DNA of 64,000 bases from Paenibacillus sp. W2I17 (GTDB lineage Bacteria; Bacillota; Bacilli; Paenibacillales; Paenibacillaceae): positions 2,170,001 to 2,234,000 of the forward strand of contig NZ_JAUSXM010000001.1 of the NCBI RefSeq assembly GCF_030815985.1, in the 5' to 3' direction. The notes beneath the pieces are model-generated. The model was not told the DNA's origin. It ran no database searches and worked only from the letters and a program-made list of their open reading frames with translations. Positions 1 to 8,722 of the stretch are shown in pieces; within the stretch, counting starts at the first letter, position 1; every line of letters begins with the position of its first letter. Both the position numbers and the translations under genes were made by a program.

Positions 1-209
1 TCACTGCCTGCAAAGATGATATCTTCCATCTTGCCACCACGCAGCGACTTAGCACTTTGTTCCCCCAGAACCCAGCGAATTCCGTCCGATATATTACTCT
101 TTCCACTTCCGTTCGGACCTACAACAGCCGTAATGCCACGAACGAACTCCATCTCCGTTTTGTCGGCGAATGACTTGAATCCACCCAATTCAATCCGTTT
201 TAAAAACAT
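1..209 (-). CDS. smc: Chromosome segregation ATPase SMC, N-terminal fragment
   Basis: This is the first about 69 codons of SMC, the ATPase subunit of the condensin-like SMC-ScpAB complex that compacts and segregates the nucleoid. The translation begins [18 protein letters not shown] and contains the Walker A loop GPNGSGKSN at about residues 32-40, followed by [19 protein letters not shown], all typical of the SMC head. The gene continues beyond the left edge of the window. The start ATG at 209 is preceded by GAGGAGGTG at a good distance. It is the last gene of the fapR-to-smc series and lies after the rnc terminator, so it may have its own promoter in the preceding 400 bases. Identity is secure from the motif string and from the usual rnc-smc order. 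Confidence 0.95.
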   Translation of the reverse strand, partial: MFLKRIELGGFKSFADKTEMEFVRGITAVVGPNGSGKSNISDGIRWVLGEQSAKSLRGGKMEDIIFAGS

Positions 210-316
210 AGGGTTTCTCGTCACCTCCTCTTGCAAATTTCAAGTATTGCATTCAAGCGCCTAAATAAATTGAACAATTGTCATTACACATGATCACTCC
301 AATTGCAGTACCATCC

Positions 317-380
317 TCCGATCGCTCTTACCCCCAGATTTTTTCATTCCCTTACCAAGGGGAAAATCCGGTGATAACGG
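317..380. repeat. Intergenic hairpin repeat, copy 1
   Basis: A segment of about 65 bases between smc and rnc is nearly repeated at 3966-4031. Both copies begin TCCGATCGCT, contain CCCCAGATTTTTT, an ATTCCCTT...AAGGG hairpin and AAAATCCGGTGATAA. The arms CCAGATTTT and AAAATCCGG are largely complementary, so the unit folds into a long stem with a CCCTT/AAGGG tip. Identity to copy 2 is roughly 85 percent by eye. It looks like a dispersed REP-like element of this genome. Function unknown. Confidence 0.75.
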
Positions 381-522
381 AGCGTATGCTTCCGATGTAG
401 CTTACTTTCAGAAAGCTTTTAGCGTTGCTTCTCCGAATTGGTTCTGCACTCTTCGTTTTGTATAAATTAAGATTCAACTTATTTAGTTAACGATCAGGTA
501 ACCTTCTCCTGAACCTCTTTAC

Positions 523-594
523 AAAAAAAAGAGCAAAAAGCAGTCCGGCCGATTACTTCCGCCGGGGCGGACCCGCGGGCTGCTCTTTGCTCTT
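523..594 (-). terminator. Rho-independent terminator after rnc
   Basis: A 15-base arm at 529-543 pairs with 580-594 with one mismatch. On the minus strand it is followed by a run of eight T (complement of 523-530). It lies just past the rnc stop codon and should end the fab-rnc transcript before smc. Confidence 0.85.
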
Positions 595-615
595 CGTTTG
601 TCTATGCGCTATCGG

Positions 616-1320
616 TTAAGCTCCGGCTTCCGGAAGCTTCAGTCGATCAAGTGCTGCAGATGCAGCCTGTTGTTCCGCTTCCTTTTTGGAACGTCCTGTA
701 CCTCTGCCAAGCCGTTCTTGACCCATATGGACCTCCGAGACAAACTCACGTTCATGGGCAGGTCCCCGTTCCTCAACGATACGGTATTCCAAAGCTCCCA
801 TATTGTGATGCTGAGTAAGTTCCTGCAGTTCCGTTTTGTAATCACTCATTTGCAGCTTGCTGCCCAATACGATTAATGGGAAGACATGCTGGTCGAGAAA
901 TGTCCGGACAGGCGCAAGCCCCTGATCCAGATACAATGCACCAATGAAAGATTCAAACACATCTGCCAGCAGAGCCGGCCGTGTCCGTCCTCCAGTTAGT
1001 TCCTCACCTTTACCAAGAAGTACATACTGCCCAAAACCCAACGCTTCAGCAAATTTGACGAGGGAAGGCTCACAGACAATGGATGCCCGCAGCTTAGTTA
1101 ATTCACCTTCCGGACGGTTAGGATACAAATGATACAAGTATTCCGATACAGTCAGTTCCAGCACGGCATCGCCCAGAAACTCCAGGCGCTCGTTGTCCTG
1201 ATGCTGACTGAACCGGTGTTCGTTTACATAAGAAGCATGGGTAAACGCTTGTTTTAAAAGCTGCCTGTTGTCAAATTTGATTTGAAGTTTATGTTGTAAC
1301 TGCTTCAGATCTTCACTCAA
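616..1320 (-). CDS. rnc: Ribonuclease III
   Basis: RNase III is a double-stranded RNA endonuclease that processes rRNA precursors and structured or antisense RNAs. The catalytic domain carries the signature [15 protein letters not shown] with the metal-binding acidic residues. [13 protein letters not shown] and [25 protein letters not shown] follow, and the C-terminal third is a dsRNA-binding domain ending in [14 protein letters not shown] chose the TTG at 1320, giving about 234 residues. It has GGGG at a 9-base spacing just after the fabF stop, and the protein then starts [15 protein letters not shown]. An ATG at 1368 would add 16 residues but overlap fabF by 35 bases with a weak RBS. The gene is followed by a strong terminator. 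Function is certain; the start is not. Confidence 0.93.
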   Translation of the reverse strand: MSEDLKQLQHKLQIKFDNRQLLKQAFTHASYVNEHRFSQHQDNERLEFLGDAVLELTVSEYLYHLYPNRPEGELTKLRASIVCEPSLVKFAEALGFGQYVLLGKGEELTGGRTRPALLADVFESFIGALYLDQGLAPVRTFLDQHVFPLIVLGSKLQMSDYKTELQELTQHHNMGALEYRIVEERGPAHEREFVSEVHMGQERLGRGTGRSKKEAEQQAASAALDRLKLPEAGA

Positions 1321-1333
1321 ACGAACTAGCCCC

Positions 1334-2572
1334 TTATGCTTCAAATTTTTTGAGAATAATGGTGGCATTGTGACCGCCGAATCCAAATGAATTGGACATG
1401 GCAATATTAACTTTGGTTTGACGTGGAACATTTGGTACATAATCCAGATCACATTCCGGGTCCTGATTTTCCAGGTTAATCGTTGGAGCCAGTGTCTGAT
1501 GTGTCAGTGACAATCCGCAGATGACCGCTTCTACACCACCAGCAGCGCCAAGCATGTGGCCCGTCATGGATTTAGTGGAACTCACGGCGAGCTTGTACGC
1601 ATGATCACCAAACGCCTTTTTGATCGCAAGCGTTTCGGATCTGTCGCCTACAGGAGTCGAAGTTCCGTGTGCATTAATGTAGTCCACTTCTTCAGGCTCA
1701 ATACCCGCATTACGAAGTGCCATCTTCATGCAACGTGCTGCTCCGTCCGGATCTGGTTCTGTCATGTGATGTGCATCACCTGTCAGACCGTAACCGATCA
1801 CTTCACCATAAATGCGTGCACCACGTTTTTGAGCATGCTCCAGAGATTCCAGAATCAGAACACCAGCGCCTTCGCCCATAACAAAACCATCACGTTCTGT
1901 ATCAAAAGGACGGCTTGACTTCGCAGGATCATCATTACGTGTAGACATTGCGCGCATCGCACAGAACCCTGCAAGACCCGTTGGTCTGATTGTTGCTTCC
2001 GCACCACCACAGATCATGGCATCTGCATCACCATTGGCAATCAGCTTGAAGGAATCTCCGATGGAGTGTGTACCTGTTGCACAAGCGGTAACAACGTTAA
2101 TGTTAGGACCTTTGGCACCAAGAGAAATGGACATTTGGCCTGAAGCCATGTTGGAGATCATCATGGGAATAAAGAATGGGCTTACCCGTTTTGGACCTTT
2201 TTGCAACAATGCATTATGTTGGTCCTCCCACGTACCCAATCCACCAATACCTGATCCGATGGATACACCGAAACGCTCCGCATCAATATTCTCGTTAATT
2301 TTCAGACCACTGTCTTCAACGGCTTTGAAGCCGGCTGCCACAGCGAACTGTACAAAACGGTCCATTTTGCGAGCATCCTTGCGATCCATATATTCTTCCG
2401 GGTTGAAATCCTTGATCTCGGCTGCAATCTGTGTCGTGTATTCACTAACATCAAACGCCTCAATCTGAGAAATTCCGGACTTTCCTGCCATTAAACTGCC
2501 CCAGAACGTTTCCAAATCTTTTCCGAGCGATGTCATTACGCCCATTCCGGTAATTACTACTCTTTGTTTCAA
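1334..2572 (-). CDS. fabF: 3-oxoacyl-[acyl-carrier-protein] synthase II
   Basis: FabF is the elongating beta-ketoacyl-ACP synthase: it condenses acyl chains with malonyl-ACP in type II fatty acid synthesis in the cytosol. The 412-residue protein starts [17 protein letters not shown]. It has the active-site Cys in [10 protein letters not shown], the two His of the Cys-His-His triad in [11 protein letters not shown] and [12 protein letters not shown], and the C-terminal glycine loop [10 protein letters not shown]. Length is normal for the family. It lies between acpP and rnc in the same orientation. The 177-base gap upstream holds three hairpins (see separate entry), which suggests post-transcriptional uncoupling from the very highly expressed acpP. 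In B. subtilis fabF lies elsewhere; inclusion in the acpP operon is common in Paenibacillus. Confidence 0.97.
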   Translation of the reverse strand: MKQRVVITGMGVMTSLGKDLETFWGSLMAGKSGISQIEAFDVSEYTTQIAAEIKDFNPEEYMDRKDARKMDRFVQFAVAAGFKAVEDSGLKINENIDAERFGVSIGSGIGGLGTWEDQHNALLQKGPKRVSPFFIPMMISNMASGQMSISLGAKGPNINVVTACATGTHSIGDSFKLIANGDADAMICGGAEATIRPTGLAGFCAMRAMSTRNDDPAKSSRPFDTERDGFVMGEGAGVLILESLEHAQKRGARIYGEVIGYGLTGDAHHMTEPDPDGAARCMKMALRNAGIEPEEVDYINAHGTSTPVGDRSETLAIKKAFGDHAYKLAVSSTKSMTGHMLGAAGGVEAVICGLSLTHQTLAPTINLENQDPECDLDYVPNVPRQTKVNIAMSNSFGFGGHNATIILKKFEA

Positions 2573-2612
2573 ACCGAGTCACCTCTATATCGACTGCATT
2601 ACGCAAGTATTT

Positions 2613-2739
2613 TGTGGGAATATCCACAAACAGACATCTACTCAACCAAGATAGGCCTGTTTGAGTAGAGCTGCTTGCGGAATGAGAAAAACCAATGAAT
2701 GATGAGAAGTCCCGCCTGTTCGAAAACATGTGCGGGACT
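2613..2739. other. Three consecutive hairpins between acpP and fabF
   Basis: The acpP-fabF gap contains three inverted repeats. TTTGTGG/CCACAAA lies at about 2611-2630. CTACTCAA (2638-2645) pairs with TTGAGTAG (2661-2668). AGTCCCGC (2707-2714) pairs with GCGGGACT (2732-2739). None is followed by a clear T-run on the minus strand, so these look like mRNA-stabilising or processing hairpins, or weak attenuators, between a gene needed in great excess (acpP) and fabF. This is inference from structure only. Confidence 0.55.
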
Positions 2740-2749
2740 AAAAATGACT

Positions 2750-2983
2750 TTAGGTATGAGATTGTATGTAGTTTACAACTTCACCTACGGTCGTGATTTT
2801 TTCTGCATCTTCATCAGAGATTTCCAAATCAAATTCATCTTCCAATTCCATGACCAATTCCACTACATCCAAAGAATCAGCACCCAAATCTTCTTTGAAA
2901 GATGCTTCAAGTGTAACTTCAGCTTCGTCTGCGCCCAAGCGGTCGACGACGATGCGTTTTACACGCTCCAATACATCGGACAT
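2750..2983 (-). CDS. acpP: Acyl carrier protein
   Basis: ACP carries growing acyl chains on a 4'-phosphopantetheine arm for all type II FAS enzymes. The 77-residue acidic protein starts [17 protein letters not shown] and has the modification motif [12 protein letters not shown], in which the Ser receives phosphopantetheine. Length and composition are canonical. The ATG at 2983 is preceded by AAGGAGGTGA at good spacing; a GTG nine bases upstream overlaps that Shine-Dalgarno and is not the start. It sits between fabG and fabF. The strong RBS and the hairpins downstream fit high expression. Confidence 0.98.
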   Translation of the reverse strand: MSDVLERVKRIVVDRLGADEAEVTLEASFKEDLGADSLDVVELVMELEDEFDLEISDEDAEKITTVGEVVNYIQSHT

Positions 2984-3135
2984 CCGGTTCACCTCCTTCT
3001 TTGGTATTATACGAGAATCGCAGGCAAAATGCCATAGAAGACATATGCGGCTCCCGGCCGGGGAACCCGGCCTTTTTCCGGCATTTCGGATCGTCCAGCG
3101 CCTGTTCCCCGACTATTGTTCAAGTCCGGGAAGAA

Positions 3136-3885
3136 TTACATGTACATGCCACCATCAACATGCAGCGTCTGCCCTGTCATATAAGATGAAGCCTGTGAAG
3201 CCAGGAAAGTGACTACACCGGCGATTTCATCCGGCTGACCCAAACGGGACAACGGAATACCACTTAGCATACCGTCCACCAGCTCCTGGGACAACTCTTT
3301 TGTCATATCTGTCTCAATGAAACCTGGTGCAACACAGTTAACTGTGATCCCACGAGAAGCCAGTTCACGAGCAGATGCCTTTGTCAGGCCAATGACTCCT
3401 GCTTTGGCAGCAACATAGTTCGCTTGTCCAGCATTACCAAGCACACCTACAACCGAGGAGATATTGATAATTCTTCCCGACCGTTGTTTCATCATTGGAC
3501 GTGTAACCGCCTTAAGGCAGTTAAACACACCTTTGAGATTGGTTTCAATAACCTGATCGAATTCTTCCTCTTTCATACGCATGATCAGATTATCACGGGT
3601 AATACCAGCATTGTTCACCAGAATATCAACGTTGCCCCATGCTTCGAGTGTAGCTTTGACCATTTGTTCAGCTTCATCCATCAGGCCAACATTGGCTTGA
3701 AGTGTAGTCGCCTTGACTCCTTTGGCACGAATCGCTTCCGCCACTTCCTCAGCTGCCGCTTGGCTACCCGCATAATTCACGGCTACGTTCGCTCCAGCTT
3801 CTGCAAGTGCCAGTGCAATACTGCGACCAATGCCCCGGGATGCCCCGGTAACGAGTGCATTTTTACCTTCTAATGGTTTAGACAT
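3136..3885 (-). CDS. fabG: 3-oxoacyl-[acyl-carrier-protein] reductase
   Basis: FabG reduces beta-ketoacyl-ACP to beta-hydroxyacyl-ACP with NADPH. It is a classical short-chain dehydrogenase: the Rossmann motif TGASRGIG is at about residues 13-20, the NNAG motif at about 88-91, and the active site is Ser (ISSVVG) with YVAAK. The C-terminus [11 protein letters not shown] is typical of FabG. The start at 3885 ([14 protein letters not shown]) is preceded by AAGGAGG; the slightly longer in-frame reading upstream lacks room for an RBS. 249 residues, the normal length. Placed between fabD and acpP as in B. subtilis. Confidence 0.97.
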   Translation of the reverse strand: MSKPLEGKNALVTGASRGIGRSIALALAEAGANVAVNYAGSQAAAEEVAEAIRAKGVKATTLQANVGLMDEAEQMVKATLEAWGNVDILVNNAGITRDNLIMRMKEEEFDQVIETNLKGVFNCLKAVTRPMMKQRSGRIINISSVVGVLGNAGQANYVAAKAGVIGLTKASARELASRGITVNCVAPGFIETDMTKELSQELVDGMLSGIPLSRLGQPDEIAGVVTFLASQASSYMTGQTLHVDGGMYM

Positions 3886-3965
3886 AATCATTCCTCCTTT
3901 CCCCAAATCTATATCAGTTCAACCAAAGAATGTTTACACTTGCCACTCCGATGACAGAATAAACT

Positions 3966-4031
3966 TCCGATCGCTGTTATCCCCAGATTTTTTTGATTCC
4001 CTTTTCTAAAGGGAAAATCCGGTGATAAAGG
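3966..4031. repeat. Intergenic hairpin repeat, copy 2
   Basis: This is the second copy of the element at 317-380, here in the 211-base gap between fabG and fabD. It contains GCTGTTATCCCCAG, the perfect hairpin CCCTTT-TCT-AAAGGG and AAAATCCGGTGATAAAGG. The tip stem differs from copy 1 (CCCTT-ACC-AAGGGG) but stays paired, so the fold rather than only the sequence is kept. The flanks are also loosely similar (CACTCCGATGACAG before, a CGCTCCGCTTC-type block after). It lies inside an operon and so is transcribed. Confidence 0.75.
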
Positions 4032-4096
4032 CGAACGCTCCGCTTCTTCAGTTTTTTTCTGTCCTCTCCGTTCTCGTGTAAAAAGTTTAGTTTAAC

Positions 4097-5038
4097 TCAT
4101 ATAACTCCTTCTAATTCACTTGCCGTTGCTTCGAGTGTCTCAAGACTGTTCACATTATACAGTTTTACGGTTTTATCTGTTTTTTTAATCAAACCAGTCA
4201 GTACACTGCCAGATCCAATCTCGATGAACGTATCCACGCCTTGCTCAATAAGCCATGTCACACTGTCTTCCCATAATACAGGAGAATAGACCTGAGCTGT
4301 CAACAAATCCTGAACCTGTCCATCCTCTGCAGGTCTTGCAGTCACATTAGCGACTACAGGGACCGCTGCCAGTGAGAACGTAACGGTTTTCAGTTTCTCT
4401 GCCAGCTTCTCAGCTGCACCCTTCATCAATGAAGAGTGGAACGGACCGCTTACTTCCAATGCAATGGCGCGTTTACCGCCTGCTTCTTTCACTCGTTCCG
4501 CGACAGCAGCTACGCCTTCCTTCACACCAGAAATGACGATTTGACCCGGACAATTAATGTTGGCAAGTTCAACCGCATGACCACTTTCAGATACGTCACG
4601 GCAAAGCACCCCCAGCGCTTCCCGATCCGCACCCAATACAGCAGCCATCGCTCCTTTTCCACCCGGTACTGCCTGTTCCATATACTGACCACGCGCCCGC
4701 ACAGTGCTCACTGCGTCAGCAAACGAAAGAACGCCCGCTGCCACCAGTGCACTGTATTCTCCCAGACTGTGTCCAGCCGTATAGTCAGGCTGAATTCCTT
4801 TTTCTTTGAAAGCTTCAAGCAAGGCAATACTTGCTGTCAACAGAGCCGGTTGTGTATTTGATGTCTGTTTCAACTCGGTCTCCGGTCCTTCAAATACAAG
4901 GTTGCTCAGCGAGAAACCCAATGTTTCATCTGCTGTGCGAAAAATCTCGGTTGCCGCAGGCACGGACTCATACGCGTCCTTGGCCATGCCTACAGCCTGT
5001 GATCCCTGTCCGGGAAATACAAATGCTATTTTACCCAT
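4097..5038 (-). CDS. fabD: Malonyl-CoA:ACP transacylase
   Basis: FabD moves the malonyl group from CoA to ACP, supplying extender units. The protein starts MGKIAFVFPGQGSQAVGMA. It has the nucleophile elbow GHSLGEYSAL (active-site Ser at about residue 89) and the second catalytic region around SGPFHSSLM, whose His completes the dyad. The ATG at 5038 gives 313 residues and a GGGAG Shine-Dalgarno nine bases upstream. An ATG at 5047 would abut that site. It follows fabH after 25 bases. Family length is normal and nothing is unusual. Confidence 0.97.
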   Translation of the reverse strand: MGKIAFVFPGQGSQAVGMAKDAYESVPAATEIFRTADETLGFSLSNLVFEGPETELKQTSNTQPALLTASIALLEAFKEKGIQPDYTAGHSLGEYSALVAAGVLSFADAVSTVRARGQYMEQAVPGGKGAMAAVLGADREALGVLCRDVSESGHAVELANINCPGQIVISGVKEGVAAVAERVKEAGGKRAIALEVSGPFHSSLMKGAAEKLAEKLKTVTFSLAAVPVVANVTARPAEDGQVQDLLTAQVYSPVLWEDSVTWLIEQGVDTFIEIGSGSVLTGLIKKTDKTVKLYNVNSLETLEATASELEGVI

Positions 5039-5063
5039 CTCATTCATCTCCCAGATGTCTATT

Positions 5064-6053
5064 TTACCAAACGAGTACCGATGCTCCCCATGTCAAACCG
5101 CCACCGAATCCAACCATCAGAACGGTATCTCCGGCTTTCATACGACCTTCCTCCGCAGCTTCTACCAGAGCAAGCGGGATGGAAGCTGCCGATGTGTTTG
5201 CATACTTATCCACGTTGACTACAACCTTTTCTTCAGGAAGTTCAAGTCGTTGCATCGCAGATTGGATAATCCGAATATTCGCTTGGTGAGGAACAAACAG
5301 ATCCACATCCGTACGCTCCATACCAGCCTTGCGTAATACCTCAATGGTAGCCGTCCCCATGACACGTACCGCAAACTTGAACACTTCACGACCGTTCATG
5401 TAGATGTAATGCTTTTTATTTTCAACGGTCTCTGCGGAAGCTGGCAGACGGGAACCGCCGCCTTCCATCTGAAGAAGACTACCACCAGCACCTTCGGCAC
5501 CGAGATCGAATGCTTTGAATCCGCGACCTTCCGGAACTTCACCAACGACTACCGCGCCTGCTCCATCACCAAAGAGGACACATGTGTTACGGTCTGTATA
5601 ATCCGTAATGCGAGACAAGCAGTCCGCACCAATCACAAGAGCATTGTTGTACATACCGCTTTGGATGAAGCTGGTAGCACTAGCCAAACCGTATACAAAT
5701 CCGGAACAAGCAGCCGACAGATCAAATGCCGCGGCACCTTTTGCACCCAATTTGTCCTGCAAGATGCAGGCTGTCGATGGGAACGAAGAATCCGGAGTAA
5801 TCGTTGCAACAATGATCAGATCAAGATCACTGCCTGTCATACCTGCAGATTCAAGGGCTTTAATAGCCGCTTCGTATGCCAGATCAGAAGTTGCCTGATC
5901 CGGTGCAGCAATGTGACGCTCTTTGATTCCTGTACGACTGACGATCCACTCGTCATTGGTATCGACCATTTTCTCCAGATCGCTATTTGTCAAAATTTTC
6001 TCAGGCACATATTTCCCTGTACCAATAACCCCCACTGGGCGCAAATTATTCAT
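5064..6053 (-). CDS. fabH: 3-oxoacyl-[acyl-carrier-protein] synthase III
   Basis: FabH starts fatty acid synthesis by condensing acyl-CoA (branched-chain primers in Bacillales) with malonyl-ACP. Motifs are the Cys loop LSAACSGFVYG, the His in VPHQANIRII, the Asn in YANTSAASIP, and the C-terminal VGFGGGLTWGA. The reading frame extends to a GTG at 6065 that overlaps the plsX stop as GTGA. The ATG at 6053 (MNNLRPVGVIGTG) matches the usual Paenibacillus N-terminus as I remember it, but I cannot decide from the weak GGGAAGTGAG signal which is used. Its presence between plsX and fabD differs from B. subtilis, where fabH paralogues lie elsewhere. Confidence 0.96.
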   Translation of the reverse strand: MNNLRPVGVIGTGKYVPEKILTNSDLEKMVDTNDEWIVSRTGIKERHIAAPDQATSDLAYEAAIKALESAGMTGSDLDLIIVATITPDSSFPSTACILQDKLGAKGAAAFDLSAACSGFVYGLASATSFIQSGMYNNALVIGADCLSRITDYTDRNTCVLFGDGAGAVVVGEVPEGRGFKAFDLGAEGAGGSLLQMEGGGSRLPASAETVENKKHYIYMNGREVFKFAVRVMGTATIEVLRKAGMERTDVDLFVPHQANIRIIQSAMQRLELPEEKVVVNVDKYANTSAASIPLALVEAAEEGRMKAGDTVLMVGFGGGLTWGASVLVW

Positions 6054-6061
6054 ATCGTCAC

Positions 6062-7057
6062 TCACTTCCCGCTAATTTCCTTAGATATGCTCTCTACCAG
6101 CTGATTCTGCACTGCAATCCGAGCCTGGCGCACAGCATTTTTGATGGCATTGCCATCAGCAGATCCATGACTTTTCACAACCAGTCTGCTCAAACCGAGG
6201 AGTGGCGCTCCACCATGCTCCGTATAATCCAGCTTTCGTTTCAACCCACGCAGCTCAGGCATTAGTACAGCTGCAGCCAGTTTACTTTTGAGAGAAGATG
6301 AGAATTGTTCCTTAAGCAAGGCGAAAATGGCACCTGCTGTGCCCTCTAGCGATTTCAGCAGGATATTCCCTGCAAAACCGTCACATACAAGCACATCACA
6401 AGCACCAGTCAGCACATCACGTGCCTCAACATTACCGACAAACCGAATTGGGAGTTGTTCCAGTAAAGGATATGCATGTTTGGTTAACTCATTTCCCTTA
6501 CCTGGCTCTGTTCCTACATTGAGCAAGCCCACTCGTGGGGACTCAATGCCCTGTACTTTTTGCCGATACAAACTGCCCATCAGACCATATTGTGCAAGGT
6601 GCTCAGGTTTGGCATCCATATTCGCTCCAAGATCCAGCGCAAGCACACCTACATCATCAATCGTTGGAATCATAGGCGCAAGCGCCGGACGTTCAATGCC
6701 TTCCATGCGACCTACAACAAGCAAACCCGCTGTCATCAACGCTCCAGTATTGCCCGCCGAGATCATCGCGTCCGCTTCGCCCTCTTTCAGCATGCGCCCT
6801 GCGACCACCATGGAGGCATCCTTCTTGCGGCGCACTGCTTTGACGGGTTCATCATCCGAACCAATAACTTCGGAAGCATGCCGGACCGTAAGATTGGCAG
6901 GTCTCACACCTGACTGACTCAAAAGAGGCTCCAGCTTGGCTTCATCGCCGATCAGGACGATCTGTGTATCCGCCCATTCCGTGGCTGCGGCAATCGCACC
7001 TTCTACCGTTGATGCAGGTGCATTGTCGCCTCCCATGGCATCAATGACGATTTTCAT
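6062..7057 (-). CDS. plsX: Phosphate acyltransferase PlsX
   Basis: PlsX converts acyl-ACP to acyl-phosphate for PlsY, the first committed step of phospholipid synthesis in Gram-positive bacteria. It is a peripheral membrane enzyme. The 331-residue protein starts MKIVIDAMGGDNAP, the family signature, and contains SAGNTGALM and VLVCDGFAGNILLKS. The start ATG at 7057 overlaps the fapR stop by four bases (ATGA), so the two are translationally coupled, and AAGGAGGTCATTT lies upstream. fapR-plsX adjacency is the standard arrangement in FapR-controlled Firmicutes. Confidence 0.97.
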   Translation of the reverse strand: MKIVIDAMGGDNAPASTVEGAIAAATEWADTQIVLIGDEAKLEPLLSQSGVRPANLTVRHASEVIGSDDEPVKAVRRKKDASMVVAGRMLKEGEADAMISAGNTGALMTAGLLVVGRMEGIERPALAPMIPTIDDVGVLALDLGANMDAKPEHLAQYGLMGSLYRQKVQGIESPRVGLLNVGTEPGKGNELTKHAYPLLEQLPIRFVGNVEARDVLTGACDVLVCDGFAGNILLKSLEGTAGAIFALLKEQFSSSLKSKLAAAVLMPELRGLKRKLDYTEHGGAPLLGLSRLVVKSHGSADGNAIKNAVRQARIAVQNQLVESISKEISGK

Positions 7058-7656
7058 TCCAAATGACCTCCTTCTCCGCTGTCTTCTCCACCTGAATGGT
7101 AGATTACAAAGTTGCCTTGAAACACCATTTCTTCACCTACATAAGTGAATACTTCCACTTTGGCTTTGCCCTTTTGACCCGGAATCGATCTCACATAAGC
7201 CTTTGCAATACATTTCTCTCCCAAATGAACCGAACGGACAAAGCGAATGTCTGCTGATGCAGTCAACGCGATCTCGTCATTAATAATCGCTACAGCCAAG
7301 GAGTTAGCCTGTGCAAAGACATAGTGTCCACGTGCAATGCCTGTTCTGGAAAACACGTGTTCTTCCTTAATCTCAAACAGGGAAATCCCGCTTTTATCCA
7401 GTTGCAGATCCACAATATCACCGATAATCTCATGCAAGGGCAACGAGCGTACCTGATCATACGAGAGCTCTGCCATCAGTTTCATCCGCTCCCGAAGTTC
7501 GGGTATTCCAAGTTCCAGCCTGTCAAGACGAATCGTCTGAATACTCACCTTCAATTGGCGTGTAAGTTCCTGATCCGTCACAAACGGGTTCTCTTCTATC
7601 ATTTTGGTTAACTGCTGTTGCCTCTGTCTCTTCGGTACACGTTCGATGCCTGACAC
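7054..7656 (-). CDS. fapR: Malonyl-CoA-responsive transcription factor FapR
   Basis: FapR represses fatty acid and phospholipid genes and is released by malonyl-CoA or malonyl-ACP. The N-terminus is a DeoR-like helix-turn-helix (FVTDQELTRQLKVSIQTIRLDRLELGIPELRER). The C-terminal two thirds form a hot-dog fold effector domain with HVFSRTGIARGHYVFAQANSLAVA and ALTASADIRF, as in the B. subtilis protein. The GTG at 7656 is the first usable start after an in-frame stop; a G-run precedes it, so the RBS is atypical. The 200-residue length is slightly longer than B. subtilis FapR. The promoter carries a FapR operator, so the operon is autoregulated. Confidence 0.97.
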   Translation of the reverse strand: MSGIERVPKRQRQQQLTKMIEENPFVTDQELTRQLKVSIQTIRLDRLELGIPELRERMKLMAELSYDQVRSLPLHEIIGDIVDLQLDKSGISLFEIKEEHVFSRTGIARGHYVFAQANSLAVAIINDEIALTASADIRFVRSVHLGEKCIAKAYVRSIPGQKGKAKVEVFTYVGEEMVFQGNFVIYHSGGEDSGEGGHLE

Positions 7657-7792
7657 CCCCCGCTGTATCGTTTACGGAACCGTCCCATCCGGCCAGTTCA
7701 ACCATTCTTTCGTGTTGCTTCTATAGTTGCATCCCTGGTCACCAGGGTCGTTCTCAAACGGATTATGGTTCATCTATATGTAACGTCAAATC

Positions 7793-7836
7793 TTAGAACC
7801 TGGTACTAAACTATAGTATATCTCATCCCGTGTCAA
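7793..7836 (-). promoter_or_regulatory. fapR operon promoter with FapR operator
   Basis: On the minus strand TTGACA (7836-7831) is followed 15 bases later by TATAGT. The 17-base palindrome TTAGTACCAGGTTCTAA (7809-7793) lies directly after it, over the expected start of transcription. This matches the FapR operator type (TTAGTACC-N-GGTNCTAA). Binding there would block RNA polymerase. The region between fapR and rpmF holds only this site and the rpmF terminator. Confidence 0.85.
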
Positions 7837-7925
7837 AAAGAAAGACTGGCCTAACAAAAACAATTCACCCTTCTGGTGCAAGGATTTCATGCTTGTTAGC
7901 TCACTCTACCTACACTCTCTAATCC

Positions 7926-7962
7926 AAAAAAAGTAGCACCTCATCGAAATGAAGTGCTACTT
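7926..7962 (-). terminator. Terminator after rpmF
   Basis: AAGTAGCAC (7930-7938) pairs with GTGCTACTT (7954-7962), with an inner TCAT/ATGA stem and a seven-T run on the minus strand. It lies 13 bases past the rpmF stop and separates the ylbN-rpmF transcript from the fapR promoter. Confidence 0.9.
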
Positions 7963-7974
7963 AATGTCCAACTA

Positions 7975-8148
7975 TTATTGAGAGATGATCTCTCTTGCTT
8001 TGTACGTTCCGCACACTTTGCACACGTGGTGACTAAGTTTAAGTTCGCCACATTGTTCACATTTCACCATGCCCGGTACAGCCAATTTAAAGTGAGTGCG
8101 ACGTTTGTCGCGACGCGTCTTGGACGTTCTCCGTTGAGGTACTGCCAT
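7975..8148 (-). CDS. rpmF: 50S ribosomal protein L32
   Basis: L32 is a small zinc-ribbon protein of the large ribosomal subunit. The 57-residue protein starts [17 protein letters not shown] and has two CxxC pairs ([18 protein letters not shown]) that bind zinc, so this is the C+ form. The ATG at 8148 is preceded by AAGGAGGTGG. It follows the DUF177 gene after 67 bases, the conserved ylbN-rpmF pair, and is followed by a strong terminator. Confidence 0.98.
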   Translation of the reverse strand: MAVPQRRTSKTRRDKRRTHFKLAVPGMVKCEQCGELKLSHHVCKVCGTYKAREIISQ

Positions 8149-8215
8149 TATTCCCACCTCCTTATCAAAATCAACCTTTGCAGGTAGTCTTAAAATGTTC
8201 GATTTTCAATCATGC

Positions 8216-8722
8216 TCATTTAAAAAAATCCTTGAGCCCTGCAAGCCGCGGATCAATAACCTGGTTATCACAACCGCAGTCACCTTCGTTCAGCTCATGG
8301 CCACACTTGGGGCATAACCCTTTGCATGTATCGCTACATAGCGGTATAAACGGAAGATCCAGCAGAAAAGCTTCCTCGGCATAACCCTTCAGATCAACGC
8401 TATCTCCATCCACATAGAGCGTATCATCGTCCTCGTGTAAGTCCTCTGGCTGTTTTCCCTGCTTGAATTGCTCATGAAAATCAATATGAAAATGTTCATT
8501 GATTGGCTTGAGACAACGGGAGCACAACATGTCCACTCCTACGGTCAGCTTGCCATGAACATCCACAACGTCACCTTCTCTGAATTCTGCAGATAAGTCC
8601 GCAGTCAGCGGGGTAACGGCTGTGATATCTTGTCGGTTAGAAACCAGTTCCTTGATATCCCACTGTTCGTTAAACTTCAGGGGGCCATCACTGGTAGCCA
8701 CTTTGCGAAATGGCATTAACAT
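8216..8722 (-). CDS. ylbN: DUF177 / YceD family protein (YlbN)
   Basis: This belongs to the YceD/YlbN family, which is almost always found before rpmF and has been linked to 23S rRNA accumulation in other organisms. The 168-residue protein (MLMPFRKVATSDGPLKF) has the CSRC motif near the middle, then a CSDTCKGLCPKCGHELNEGDCGC cluster and the family ending IDPRLAGLKDFFK. The six C-terminal Cys suggest an added zinc ribbon, which B. subtilis YlbN lacks. GGAG lies eight bases before the ATG at 8722. A near-consensus promoter is upstream at 8884-8913. Function beyond the family role is not established. Confidence 0.9.
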   Translation of the reverse strand: MLMPFRKVATSDGPLKFNEQWDIKELVSNRQDITAVTPLTADLSAEFREGDVVDVHGKLTVGVDMLCSRCLKPINEHFHIDFHEQFKQGKQPEDLHEDDDTLYVDGDSVDLKGYAEEAFLLDLPFIPLCSDTCKGLCPKCGHELNEGDCGCDNQVIDPRLAGLKDFFK

